7,600 nt of DNA from an uncultured Alistipes sp. GTDB taxonomy: Bacteria > Bacteroidota > Bacteroidia > Bacteroidales > Rikenellaceae. The stretch spans positions 1 to 7,600 of the forward strand of contig UROX01000125.1 in NCBI GenBank assembly GCA_900549685.1. The letters are read 5' to 3'. The position numbers were made by a program, and so were the translations under genes. The notes beneath the pieces are model-generated. The model searched no databases. It worked only from the letters and a program-made list of their open reading frames with translations, and was not told the DNA's origin. Shown one piece after another: positions 1-6,695 of the stretch. The stretch's first letter is position 1; every line of letters begins with the position of its first letter.

Positions 1-61
1 ATGGGAACACAGAGCCGCCGTCGCTCCGGCATTCGGCACAGAATTCTTTCACCGCGACAGA

Positions 62-105
62 AAAAACGGATGCGGGCGGAAGAATTTCCGCCCGCATCCG
101 TTTTT
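62..105. terminator. Bidirectional intrinsic terminator
   Basis: Arms 62-81 and 86-105 are perfectly complementary over 20 bp around a GAAT loop. The core is GC-rich, flanked by a run of A on the left and T on the right, so either strand gives a stem followed by a U tract. On the minus strand it starts about 10 bases after the stop codon of the coiled-coil gene at 115-1140 and should end that transcript. It would also stop any plus-strand transcript entering from the left. Bases 1-61 beyond it hold no gene I can support. Confidence 0.93.
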
Positions 106-114
106 CAAAAAAGT

Positions 115-1140
115 CTATCGGAGACTGATCTCGTTCGACCCGATCAGATGACCGTCGGCATAGATCGTCACGCGGTATTTCCCGCTGGAAATGCCCGTGC
201 CGTTATAAAACAGACTCACGCTCAAATCTTCGTTCTGATAATCGACCGAACGGGTAGCCGAATACGGTATTCTGTCGCCCTCGTAATCGAACAACGCATT
301 GGAGGCGTTGGCCAGTACATAACCGTCCGGACCGATGATCTGTACGTACACGTTCCGTTCGCCCGGCGTAGCCAGTTCGTTGCCCACCAGCACCAGATCG
401 ACGCGGAGACGTTCGGCCCGGTTGGCACGCGAGACTTCGCGGTCGGATTTGCTGAGGGCCAGCAGCCGGATGTCGCGTGCCCGGATGACGGCGCCCTGCC
501 GCACCCGCGTCGAGAGCTCCTGCGACTTTTCTTCGGCCGTCTCGGCCCGCAGACGGTAGGAGGTCAATTGTTTGCGGATCGTCGAGTTTTCATTGACCAG
601 TTTCCGGTTGATTGTGTTGAGCGAGTCGATCTGGCGGATATATCCTTCCATCACGTTGCGCATGTAACCGATCTTCTTCTCGTATTCCTTGATCTTGCGA
701 TAGCTGATCCGGCGCTCCTGCTGCAGGCTCTGCAACAGCGAATCGGCCTTTTGCCGCTCCAGCTCGTAATTGACCGACAACGTATCGTTCATCGTCTTGA
801 GCGTATCGTAGTCGTTCATCAGCGTGGTGAGCTGACTGGTGAGCGTATCGCGTTCGTAGGCGAAATCTTCCTTGAGCTGTTTGACCTGAAGGAAATAGAT
901 CGCCGACAGAGCTGCCAGAATGACGGCCAGAATAATAATCACGATCTTGAGTCCCCGGACCGATTTGTCGGGACCCGGCTCGCCGTAATAGCCCTGGTCG
1001 TAGCCGTTGTAATCGTAATTGCGGTTATAGTTCGGAGGATAGGCTCCGTTATAATTCGGATTGTAACCGGGTTCGGCACCGTTCGCCCCCCGATTGTCGA
1101 AATTCGGGGCCGGATTCTGATTCGGGTTGTAATCTTCCAT
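115..1140 (-). CDS. Membrane-anchored coiled-coil protein of unknown function
   Basis: This gene encodes 341 residues that I do not recognise as a named family. Residues 1-60 are a disordered tail rich in Asn, Tyr, Pro and Gly, with repeated NYN/YNPN/YNG motifs. Residues 64-84 form one strongly hydrophobic membrane segment (core IVIIILAVILAALSAIYFL). Residues about 85-215 are charged, with Leu/Ile spacing typical of a long coiled coil. Residues about 215-341 look like a compact beta-rich domain (PDGYVLAN; GKYRVTIYADG near the end). The likely topology is tail in the cytoplasm, with coiled coil and C-terminal domain in the periplasm, because RGLK precedes the membrane segment. I chose the start at 1140 because an in-frame ATG at 1167 would overlap the candidate -7 element at 1165-1172. 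A strong terminator lies just after the stop. The gene is probably monocistronic. A role in envelope organisation is a guess from architecture only. Confidence 0.85.
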   Translation of the reverse strand: MEDYNPNQNPAPNFDNRGANGAEPGYNPNYNGAYPPNYNRNYDYNGYDQGYYGEPGPDKSVRGLKIVIIILAVILAALSAIYFLQVKQLKEDFAYERDTLTSQLTTLMNDYDTLKTMNDTLSVNYELERQKADSLLQSLQQERRISYRKIKEYEKKIGYMRNVMEGYIRQIDSLNTINRKLVNENSTIRKQLTSYRLRAETAEEKSQELSTRVRQGAVIRARDIRLLALSKSDREVSRANRAERLRVDLVLVGNELATPGERNVYVQIIGPDGYVLANASNALFDYEGDRIPYSATRSVDYQNEDLSVSLFYNGTGISSGKYRVTIYADGHLIGSNEISLR

Positions 1141-1164
1141 AGATCGAAACAATTTCACGTTCTG

Positions 1165-1192
1165 CAAATATACGAATTTCGCCGAAATACAA
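1165..1192 (-). promoter_or_regulatory. Candidate Bacteroidota promoter for the coiled-coil gene
   Basis: Reading the minus strand, TATATTTG (1172-1165) matches the -7 consensus TAnnTTTG exactly. A TTG at 1192-1190 lies 17 bases upstream, within the tolerated spacing for the -33 element. Transcription would start near 1158, leaving a leader of roughly 17 nt before the ATG at 1140. The match is by eye. Confidence 0.6.
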
Positions 1193-1243
1193 TAGCGAAT
1201 ACTCGGACATAGGCCCGATTCGTACGGACGAAGCCGACGTTTC

Positions 1244-2068
1244 TCAATTCATTTTACTCTCCAGCGGATATTTCAGGTTTTTCCATTCGACGAGCCGCCC
1301 CCGGATCGATCCCACGCGGATGGGCGACTCGATGTAGAGCGGAATGCGGTTGCGGTCGTCCGAAATCCAGATCGTGAACTCGCTGCCGTCTTCGAACGAC
1401 TCGCCCGACGACGTGGCCAGCTGACAGCGGAACTTGAGCGTCCGGAACTTGCCCGTTCCCCGGATATTCTTGTTCTCGCGCCCCAGAAGACTGTAACGGA
1501 TCGTGCGGATCGTGTCTTCGAGCACGAGATCCATCGTGCCCGAGCCGTTGCGTTCCAGCTCCGTCAGGTCGGCGCACCGCAGGTTGAAGAACAGCGCCAA
1601 CGCATCGAAACTGCCTTCGCGGAGCGGCATCTCCCGGCGGCTGCTGTCGGGATTCTTATGGTTGCGGAAAGCCGTGCGCACCATCCCCCCGTCCCAGTCG
1701 TACTCATAACGACTCGAATAGCGATACTTGCCCTCGCGGAGTTCGGCCCGCAATTCGAGCGGACGCAACGTCTCGGCATCCAACGTACTGACATACGAGT
1801 CGTTCAGATCGAAGAACCAGCGGTAGAACGGATAGACCTTACCCAGCGCATCCACCGTATAGACGCTGCGGTCGCCCCGGCGGTCCTCCGTCGTACGGAA
1901 CGTGACGCCCGCCACGTCGGTATTGACCAGACTGACCTTGTAACTGATCGCATATTCGAGGTATTCGCCGTCGGCGAACACCGCTTCCGGAACGACAGCA
2001 CCGTCCGTCGGCTGCGCATAGCTCCTCGCCAGGGGCAAAAGGAGCAAAAGGAGAATGATTCTTTTCAT
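1244..2068 (-). CDS. DUF3108-family exported protein
   Basis: The product is a 274-residue exported protein. Residues 1-19 are a classical signal peptide (KR, a Leu/Ile run, cleavage around SYA-Q) with no lipobox Cys, so it is probably soluble in the periplasm. The mature part reads as a beta-strand-rich DUF3108 domain: an early GEYLEYAISYKVSLVNTDVA-type strand pair, a central FDALALFFNLR segment (about residues 154-163), a FTIWISDDRNRIPLYIES strand pair (about 231-248) and a closing RVGSIRGRLVEWK strand. These features are typical of the family, whose members are secreted or envelope proteins without an agreed biochemical function. The start at 2068 is fixed by the signal peptide directly behind it. 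The gene lies 87 bp after recG on the same strand and may be partly co-transcribed with it, although it has its own promoter candidate. Two Cys remain in the mature protein (165, 215). Confidence 0.85.
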   Translation of the reverse strand: MKRIILLLLLLPLARSYAQPTDGAVVPEAVFADGEYLEYAISYKVSLVNTDVAGVTFRTTEDRRGDRSVYTVDALGKVYPFYRWFFDLNDSYVSTLDAETLRPLELRAELREGKYRYSSRYEYDWDGGMVRTAFRNHKNPDSSRREMPLREGSFDALALFFNLRCADLTELERNGSGTMDLVLEDTIRTIRYSLLGRENKNIRGTGKFRTLKFRCQLATSSGESFEDGSEFTIWISDDRNRIPLYIESPIRVGSIRGRLVEWKNLKYPLESKMN

Positions 2069-2082
2069 TGTCTTATCGTTTT

Positions 2083-2121
2083 CGGGACCGGTCTCCGCAA
2101 GACCTTCGTCCGCAAGTCCCG
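2083..2121 (-). other. Foldable leader before the DUF3108 gene
   Basis: CGGGAC (2083-2088) pairs with GTCCCG (2116-2121) and encloses a second stem, GGTCT (2090-2094) with AGACC (2100-2104). An 8-base direct repeat TCCGCAAG occurs at 2094-2101 and 2109-2116, 15 bases apart. All of this would lie in the roughly 75-nt leader of the DUF3108 mRNA if transcription starts near 2144. It may be a small structured leader. I do not recognise a known riboswitch. Confidence 0.3.
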
Positions 2122-2150
2122 CTCTATTCCATATAACGAAATAATCGCGC

Positions 2151-2158
2151 CAAAGTTA
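2151..2158 (-). promoter_or_regulatory. Candidate -7 element for the DUF3108 gene, overlapping the recG stop
   Basis: On the minus strand TAACTTTG (2158-2151) matches TAnnTTTG exactly, and its first three bases are the recG stop codon TAA (2158-2156). No clear TTTG/TTG is seen 17-23 bases upstream, so the -33 element is weak or absent. Transcription would start near 2144. Confidence 0.45.
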
Positions 2159-4267
2159 TGAAATCATGCTGAAGTCCGCCTCTTTCCGGGACGCATATTT
2201 GGCGGCCAGCATCCTCAACGGTTCATGCCGAGGGTCCGACAACCCGGGATCGCGCTCCAGAATCCGCTCGGCCGCGGCCCGGGCCGCAGTCAGCACCTGC
2301 GCATCCTTGCTCAGGTTGGCGATCTTCAGATCGAAGGCCGAACCACTCTGCAACGTGCCTTTCATATCGCCCGGCCCACGCAGCCGCAGATCCATCTCGG
2401 CCAGCTCGAATCCGTCGGAAGTAGCCACCATCGCCCCCAGCCGCTTGCGGGAATCGGACGAGAGTTTGTCGCCGCTCATCAGGATGCAGTAAGATTGCGC
2501 GTCTCCGCGTCCGACCCGTCCGCGGAGCTGGTGCAACTGCGAGAGGCCGAACCGTTCTGCGCTCTCGATCACCATGATCGTCGCATTGGGCACATCCACC
2601 CCCACCTCGATCACGGACGTGGCGACCATGATCTGCGCCGTACCCTTTTTGAACAGGTCCATGCCGTACTCCTTGTCGGCGGGTTTCATCTTGCCGTGCA
2701 CGACCACCGTGACGTACCGGGGCGGCGGGAAAGCCTGCACGATGCCCGCATAGCCGTCCTCGAGGTCCTTGTAGTCCATTCCTTCGGATTCCTTGATGAG
2801 CGGATAGACCACATAGACCTGCCTCCCTTTCGCAATCTCGTCGCGGATGAACCCGAACACCCTCAGTCTATGGGAATCGCGGTAATGCACCGTCCGGACG
2901 GGTTTGCGCCCCGGCGGCAGCTCGTCGATCACCGACACGTCCAGATCGCCGTAAAGCGTCATGGCCAACGTCCGGGGAATGGGCGTGGCCGTCATAACGA
3001 GCACATGGGGCGGACGCTCGTTTTTGGCCCAGAGCCGGGCCCGCTGCACGACGCCGAAACGGTGCTGCTCGTCGATGACGACGAACCCCAGATTGCGGAA
3101 CCGCACACTGTCCTCGATCAGCGCATGGGTTCCGATCAGAATATGGATCTCGCCCGACAGCAGTCCCTCGGCGATGGCCGTGCGCTCCTTCTTTTTCGTC
3201 GATCCGGTCAGCAGGGCCACCCGCACGCCCGTACCCTCGACCATCCGGGAGACCGAGGCGTAATGCTGTCCCGCGAGAATCTCGGTCGGCACCATCATGC
3301 AGGCCTGAAAACCGTTGTCGCAGGCCAGCAGCATGGCCAGCAGGGCGACGAGCGTCTTGCCGCTGCCCACATCGCCCTGAAGCAGCCGGTTCATCTGATG
3401 CCCGCTCACGGTGTCCTGCCGGATCTCGCGCACGACTCTTTTCTGCGCCCCCGTCAGCGGGAAAGGAAGTTTCTCGTTATAGAACGTATTGAAAAACCGC
3501 CCGACCGAGGGGAACAGAAAACCGTCGTTGCGAGTCGTCCGGCTGTGCCGTTCGGAGAGGATGTTGAGCTGTATGCCCAGCAGTTCGTCGAACTTCAGCC
3601 GGTAAGCGGCCTCGCGCAGGGCCTGCTGCGAGGTCGGGAAATGGATGTTGTACAGCGCATCGCGCAGCGGCATAAGCCCCTGCTCCCGAATCAGGTCGCC
3701 GGGCAGCGTCTCGCGCAACAGCCCCTCGACTTTGGGCCAGAGGTTGCACATCAGTCCGTAAATGGCCTTGCTGCCCAGCTGACCGTTGGAGAGTTTTTCG
3801 GTCGTCCCGTACACGCCCTGTACCGACGAACGGAAACGGTTCTTGTATTCCAGCACCGACTCCACCTCGGGATGGACGACACTCAGCACACCGTTGAAAT
3901 AGGACGGACGTCCGAAGACGATGTACTCGCGGCCCTGCTCGAGCCGCTTCTCGATCCACGAGATTCCCTTGAACCACACCAGCTCGGCCGTACCGCTGCC
4001 GTCCGACACGGTCGCCACGAAACGTTTTCTCGCCCCGGTCTCGACATGCCGGAAACCCGTGATGCGCACTTTCATCTGCACATAGGTCATCGAATCGTCG
4101 GCGATTTCGCCGATGCGCCATATCCGGCTGCGGTCGATGTAGCGGAATGGGAAATAGTAGAGCAGATCGCCCAGCGTGCGGATGCCCAGCTCCTTGCCGA
4201 GCAGCTGCGCCCGCTTCTCGCCCACTCCGGTGAGGAATTTGATGTCGTTGTCGAGAATGTATCCCAT
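2156..4267 (-). CDS. recG: ATP-dependent DNA helicase RecG
   Basis: RecG drives branch migration and remodels stalled replication forks and Holliday-type junctions in the cytoplasm. The 703-residue length fits the family, which is usually about 680-700. Residues about 10-45 carry the helix-hairpin-helix-like start (FLTGVGEKRAQLL). Residues about 60-140 form the wedge OB-fold domain that binds the junction (MKVRITGFR; FVATVSDGSGTAELVWF). The helicase core follows: Walker A GDVGSGKT (298-305), PTEILA (327-332), GTHALIED (379-386), Walker B DEQH (399-402), TATPIPRTLAMT (426-437) and motif VI QLRGRVGRG (580-588). The C-terminal RecG signature LRLRGPGD is at 627-634. Every catalytic motif is intact. 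An in-frame ATG at 4348 would add 27 residues but would sit inside the start of ispG and upstream of the -7 element at 4290-4297, so I chose 4267. recG diverges from ispG, and the DUF3108 gene lies downstream. Confidence 0.97.
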   Translation of the reverse strand: MGYILDNDIKFLTGVGEKRAQLLGKELGIRTLGDLLYYFPFRYIDRSRIWRIGEIADDSMTYVQMKVRITGFRHVETGARKRFVATVSDGSGTAELVWFKGISWIEKRLEQGREYIVFGRPSYFNGVLSVVHPEVESVLEYKNRFRSSVQGVYGTTEKLSNGQLGSKAIYGLMCNLWPKVEGLLRETLPGDLIREQGLMPLRDALYNIHFPTSQQALREAAYRLKFDELLGIQLNILSERHSRTTRNDGFLFPSVGRFFNTFYNEKLPFPLTGAQKRVVREIRQDTVSGHQMNRLLQGDVGSGKTLVALLAMLLACDNGFQACMMVPTEILAGQHYASVSRMVEGTGVRVALLTGSTKKKERTAIAEGLLSGEIHILIGTHALIEDSVRFRNLGFVVIDEQHRFGVVQRARLWAKNERPPHVLVMTATPIPRTLAMTLYGDLDVSVIDELPPGRKPVRTVHYRDSHRLRVFGFIRDEIAKGRQVYVVYPLIKESEGMDYKDLEDGYAGIVQAFPPPRYVTVVVHGKMKPADKEYGMDLFKKGTAQIMVATSVIEVGVDVPNATIMVIESAERFGLSQLHQLRGRVGRGDAQSYCILMSGDKLSSDSRKRLGAMVATSDGFELAEMDLRLRGPGDMKGTLQSGSAFDLKIANLSKDAQVLTAARAAAERILERDPGLSDPRHEPLRMLAAKYASRKEADFSMIS

Positions 4268-4289
4268 CGCTGCGCGTTCTATTCCGAGA

Positions 4290-4297
4290 CAAAGATA
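4290..4297 (-). promoter_or_regulatory. Candidate -7 element of recG
   Basis: The minus strand reads TATCTTTG here, an exact TAnnTTTG match. The expected -33 position, 17-23 bases upstream, falls at about 4315-4320 next to or on the ispG -7 element, where only a weak GTTACG is seen. Transcription would begin near 4283, about 16 nt before the ATG at 4267, with no Shine-Dalgarno sequence, as is usual in this phylum. Confidence 0.6.
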
Positions 4298-4320
4298 CCG
4301 TTTCTTCCGGGAGAGTTTCG

Positions 4321-4328
4321 TAACTTTG
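4321..4328 (+). promoter_or_regulatory. Candidate -7 element of ispG
   Basis: TAACTTTG matches TAnnTTTG exactly. A run CGTTTCTT (4299-4306) sits about where the -33 element should be, but no exact TTTG is present. Transcription would begin near 4335, giving a leader of only about a dozen bases before the ATG at 4347. This short leader supports 4347 as the start. Confidence 0.6.
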
Positions 4329-4346
4329 TGGGAAATTGCATTCGCC

Positions 4347-5951
4347 ATGGAAAAATTCTGCGATTCGCTGACCCGCTATACCCGCCGTCCGACCCTCGAA
4401 GTCCGGGTCGGAGAGGTCGGCATCGGAGGGAACAATCCCGTCCGCATCCAGTCGATGACCAATACCGACACGAACGACACGGAGGCCTCGGCCCGGCAGG
4501 TGCTGCGCATCGTACAGGCCGGCGGCGAAATCGTCCGGCTCACGGCACAGGGCCGCCGCGAAGCCGCCAATCTGGGCCGCATCCGGCAGACGCTCGACGG
4601 ACAGGGATGCCGCGTACCGCTGGTGGCCGACATTCATTTCCTGCCTTCGGCGGCACTGGAGGCGGCCGAACATGTCGAGAAGGTAAGAATCAATCCGGGC
4701 AATTTCAACGAGAAAGACGGCGAGTTCGACCGGCTGCTGGACATCTGCCGGCGCCGGGGGACAGCCCTGCGCATCGGCGTAAACCACGGCTCGCTGTCGC
4801 CCTCCGTCGTAGACCGGTACGGCGACACGATCGAAGGAATGACGGCCTCGGCCATGGAGTTCCTGCGCCGTTGCCGCGAGGCGGATTTCGACCGCGTCGT
4901 GCTGTCGGTCAAGTCGAGCAACGTGCGAGTCATGGTCCATGCCTACCGCATGCTCGCCGCCGCGATGCGGGCCGAGGGGATGCGTTATCCGCTGCATCTG
5001 GGCGTCACCGAAGCCGGAGACGACCGCGAGGGACGGATCAAGTCGGCCGTCGGCATCGGGGCGCTGCTGGCCGACGGCCTCGGCGACACGATCCGCGTGT
5101 CGCTCACCGAAGCGCCCGAACGGGAAATTCCCGTGGCCCGCAAACTGGCCTCTTATTTCGAGGGACGCGAGCGGCATGCTCCGATTCCCGACGCAGACGA
5201 ATCGTTCTACTCTCCCTGCGCATACCGCCGGCGCGTTTCGTGCCCCGTCGGCGACATCGGAGGCAACCGCCCGCCGGTCATCTGGAGTGAGATTCCGGAA
5301 GACATCCGGAAGACATTCGCCGAAGCCGACATCCGCTCGATCGACACCGTTCCCGACGGGAAGGTCATCGTGCTGACGACCGACAACCTCAACGGCGTGG
5401 CCGAACAACGCGCGGCCTTTCTGCACATGGCGGCATCGGGAAAAGACAATCCGGTCATCATCGCCCGCAGCTACGACGAGACCGATCCCGAAACGTTGCA
5501 GATCAAAGCGGCGGCCGATCTGGGCATGCTGCTTATCGACGGATTCGGCGACGGCATCCGGATCGAAAACCGAAACGCGTCGATCCCGCAGTCGGAAATC
5601 GACGCGCTGAGTCTGGATATTCTTCAGGCCGCCCGCGTGCGGATCAGCAAGGCCGAATACATCGCCTGCCCGAGCTGCGGACGGACGCTCTACGACATCG
5701 AGCGGACGCTGGCCGCGATCAAGGCGCGGACCTCGCACCTCAGAGGCATCAAGATCGGCGTGATGGGCTGCATCGTGAACGGCCCGGGCGAAATGGCCGA
5801 CGCCGATTACGGGTACGTGGGTTCGGGCCCCGAACGGATCACGCTGTACCGGGGCCGCGAAGTCGTGCGACGCAACATCCCGCAGGCCGACGCCCTCGAC
5901 GCCCTCGTCGCCCTCATCCGGCAGGACGGTCTGTGGCACGATCCGGAGTAA
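4347..5951 (+). CDS. ispG: 4-hydroxy-3-methylbut-2-en-1-yl diphosphate synthase (IspG/GcpE)
   Basis: IspG is the cytosolic [4Fe-4S] enzyme that reductively opens methylerythritol cyclodiphosphate to HMBPP, the penultimate step of the MEP isoprenoid pathway, using ferredoxin or flavodoxin electrons. The product is 534 residues. Residues about 10-270 are the TIM-barrel domain (PVRIQSMTNTDTNDT at 31-45, PLVADIHFLP at 91-100, VRINPGNF at 113-120, GVNHGSLS at 144-151, LHLGVTEAG at 216-224). Residues about 440-534 are the cluster domain, with CPSCGRTLYDIE (441-452) and GCIVNGPGE (474-482). The expected ligands Cys441, Cys444, Cys475 and Glu482 are all present. Between the two lies an extra domain of about 160 residues (about 270-430), absent from the short E. 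coli-type enzyme and typical of Bacteroidota, Chlamydia and plant forms. At 534 residues it is shorter than the roughly 600-residue long forms. The start is fixed by the divergent recG promoter region. An upstream in-frame extension would only overlap recG. Confidence 0.97.
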   Translation: MEKFCDSLTRYTRRPTLEVRVGEVGIGGNNPVRIQSMTNTDTNDTEASARQVLRIVQAGGEIVRLTAQGRREAANLGRIRQTLDGQGCRVPLVADIHFLPSAALEAAEHVEKVRINPGNFNEKDGEFDRLLDICRRRGTALRIGVNHGSLSPSVVDRYGDTIEGMTASAMEFLRRCREADFDRVVLSVKSSNVRVMVHAYRMLAAAMRAEGMRYPLHLGVTEAGDDREGRIKSAVGIGALLADGLGDTIRVSLTEAPEREIPVARKLASYFEGRERHAPIPDADESFYSPCAYRRRVSCPVGDIGGNRPPVIWSEIPEDIRKTFAEADIRSIDTVPDGKVIVLTTDNLNGVAEQRAAFLHMAASGKDNPVIIARSYDETDPETLQIKAAADLGMLLIDGFGDGIRIENRNASIPQSEIDALSLDILQAARVRISKAEYIACPSCGRTLYDIERTLAAIKARTSHLRGIKIGVMGCIVNGPGEMADADYGYVGSGPERITLYRGREVVRRNIPQADALDALVALIRQDGLWHDPE

Positions 5952-6047
5952 CGATTCCCGCAGCCGCTCCCGGATATACGGCACCGCACATCGCTCCTCC
6001 GACCATTCTATATTTCGAGTATACCGTCGATTTTCCGATTTCCTCCG

Positions 6048-6147
6048 CGATATTCGCAGCCGCAGTGCATAAGGAACTGCATCGCCTGCATCGTATGGGG
6101 ACTTTGAAACGACAGTCCGCAGAGCACAGCGGCAGCGACGAATATCG
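6048..6147. repeat. Long interrupted inverted repeat after ispG, possible structured RNA
   Basis: CGATATTCG (6048-6056) is perfectly complementary to CGAATATCG (6139-6147). Just inside, GCCGCAGTGC (6059-6068) pairs with GCACAGCGGC (6124-6133) with one mismatch. The two stems are separated by a small internal loop of 2 and 5 bases. The 55-base interior holds another hairpin, GGACT (6099-6103) with AGTCC (6114-6118), and an 8-base direct repeat CTGCATCG (6077-6084, 6086-6093). The element sits between the convergent ends of ispG and hxlR. No T tract follows on either strand, so it is not a normal intrinsic terminator. A minus-strand TATCTTTA (6160-6153) resembles a -7 element and would start a transcript at about the edge of the outer stem. 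The remaining gap (5952-6047, 6148-6188) shows nothing else I can support. Confidence 0.45.
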
Positions 6148-6188
6148 ATCGCTATAAAGATAGAACTGCAAGTCCTGCCCGGACGTCG

Positions 6189-6557
6189 TTATGTACGCCC
6201 GGCGGCGACGAAGTTTCCCATCGCGTCGAACCTATCCCGATGTTCGTCACCCCATGCGTCGAGCATCCGGATGATGGGGACCAGCGATTCGCCGAGTTCC
6301 GTCAGAAAATACTCCGTTTTCATCGGAACGACATCGTGAACCACCCGATAAACGATGCCCTTGTCCTCCAGTTCGCCCAGTTGCTGTACGAGCACCCGTC
6401 GTGTCGCGCCTTTTATGATTCGTTGGAATTCCACCGGCCGGTGGTAGCCCCGGGTCATGCAATTGATAAGATAGGGTTTCCATTTGCCTCCCATGACATG
6501 AAGCGTGATCGTGACACCGCAGTCCGGATCGATAGGAGGTATTTTGTGCCGATACAT
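6189..6557 (-). CDS. HxlR-family winged-helix transcriptional regulator
   Basis: This is a 122-residue HxlR/DUF24-type regulator, expected to bind DNA as a dimer. Family hallmarks in order are Cys13 just before the first helix (PDCGVTITLHVMGGKWK, 11-27), the GGKWK...L start of the winged helix, an F-x-R helix (VEFQRIIKGATRRVLVQQL), LGELEDKGIV (60-69), a wing ending in VPMKTEYFLTELGESLVPII (77-96) and a C-terminal helix LDAWGDEHRDRF. In studied members (YodB, HypR, QorR) the equivalent N-terminal Cys senses thiol stress from quinones, aldehydes or hypochlorite. Cys13 is kept here, but the usual CPV reads CGV. A second Cys is at 33. I chose the start at 6557 because an upstream in-frame ATG (6614) would add 19 unlike residues and lie beyond the -7 candidate at 6580-6587. 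The gene diverges from the GlcG/HbpS-like gene, the usual arrangement of such a regulator with its target. Confidence 0.9.
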   Translation of the reverse strand: MYRHKIPPIDPDCGVTITLHVMGGKWKPYLINCMTRGYHRPVEFQRIIKGATRRVLVQQLGELEDKGIVYRVVHDVVPMKTEYFLTELGESLVPIIRMLDAWGDEHRDRFDAMGNFVAAGRT

Positions 6558-6579
6558 AACTCGTCGAATTGATGAGCCG

Positions 6580-6587
6580 TAAAGATA
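6580..6587 (-). promoter_or_regulatory. Candidate -7 element of the hxlR-type gene
   Basis: The minus strand reads TATCTTTA, one base from TAnnTTTG. The expected -33 zone (about 6605-6612, GTTTTCTC on the minus strand) lies inside the left arm of the dyad at 6603-6637. A protein bound there should therefore block this promoter. The leader would be about 15 nt. Confidence 0.45.
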
Positions 6588-6602
6588 CGTTTTCGGGACG
6601 AT

Positions 6603-6637
6603 GTGAGAAAACATTCATACTGTGAATAATTTATCAC
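6603..6637. promoter_or_regulatory. 35-bp imperfect dyad, likely regulator operator
   Basis: The dyad is centred on base 6620. Counting outwards, 13 of 17 position pairs are complementary. The inner arms are ATTCA (6613-6617) and TGAAT (6623-6627), then AAA (6608-6610) with TTT (6630-6632), then GTGA (6603-6606) with TCAC (6634-6637). It covers the -33 zone of the regulator gene and ends three bases before the TTG (-33) of the exported-protein gene. The size, symmetry and position suit one or two dimers of the adjacent HxlR protein, which would then regulate both genes. Binding is inferred. Confidence 0.6.
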
Positions 6638-6640
6638 GTA

Positions 6641-6671
6641 TTGCAAACCCTTCCGGGCAAGGGTACTTTCG
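6641..6671 (+). promoter_or_regulatory. Candidate promoter of the GlcG/HbpS-like gene
   Basis: TTG (6641-6643) and TACTTTCG (6664-6671, one base from TAnnTTTG) are separated by 20 bases, the typical spacing for the phylum. Transcription would begin near 6677, about 19 nt before the ATG at 6696. The -33 element adjoins the right arm of the dyad at 6603-6637. Confidence 0.55.
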
Positions 6672-6695
6672 CATCCGTAACAAAAACCGGAACGG

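Noticed and set aside
1..1212. A 403-codon plus-strand open frame across the left edge
   Set aside because: It is antisense to the coiled-coil gene and runs through a strong bidirectional terminator. Its product resembles no known protein.
4268..4348. A longer recG start (27 extra residues)
   Set aside because: It would start within ispG and upstream of the -7 element at 4290-4297. The extra residues are Lys/Arg-rich and unlike RecG N-termini.
2225..5290. A 1021-codon plus-strand open frame running antisense through recG and out of frame through ispG
   Set aside because: It has no recognisable domain and an Arg/His/Pro-rich composition, and it is wholly explained by two unmistakable genes. 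Long antisense frames follow from the scarcity of TTA, CTA and TCA codons in GC-rich coding DNA.
3477..5984. An 835-codon minus-strand open frame opposite ispG running into recG in another frame
   Set aside because: It has no domain of its own. It is opposed by ispG, whose cluster ligands and motifs are all intact.
6077..6093. Tandem CTGCATCG as a possible CRISPR or satellite repeat
   Set aside because: There are only two 8-base copies with one base between them and no array.
5914..6171. Small open frames on both strands after ispG (85 residues minus, 74 residues plus)
   Set aside because: Neither resembles a known family. The minus frame overlaps the 3' end of ispG, and both cross the inverted repeat at 6048-6147, which explains the region better as non-coding.
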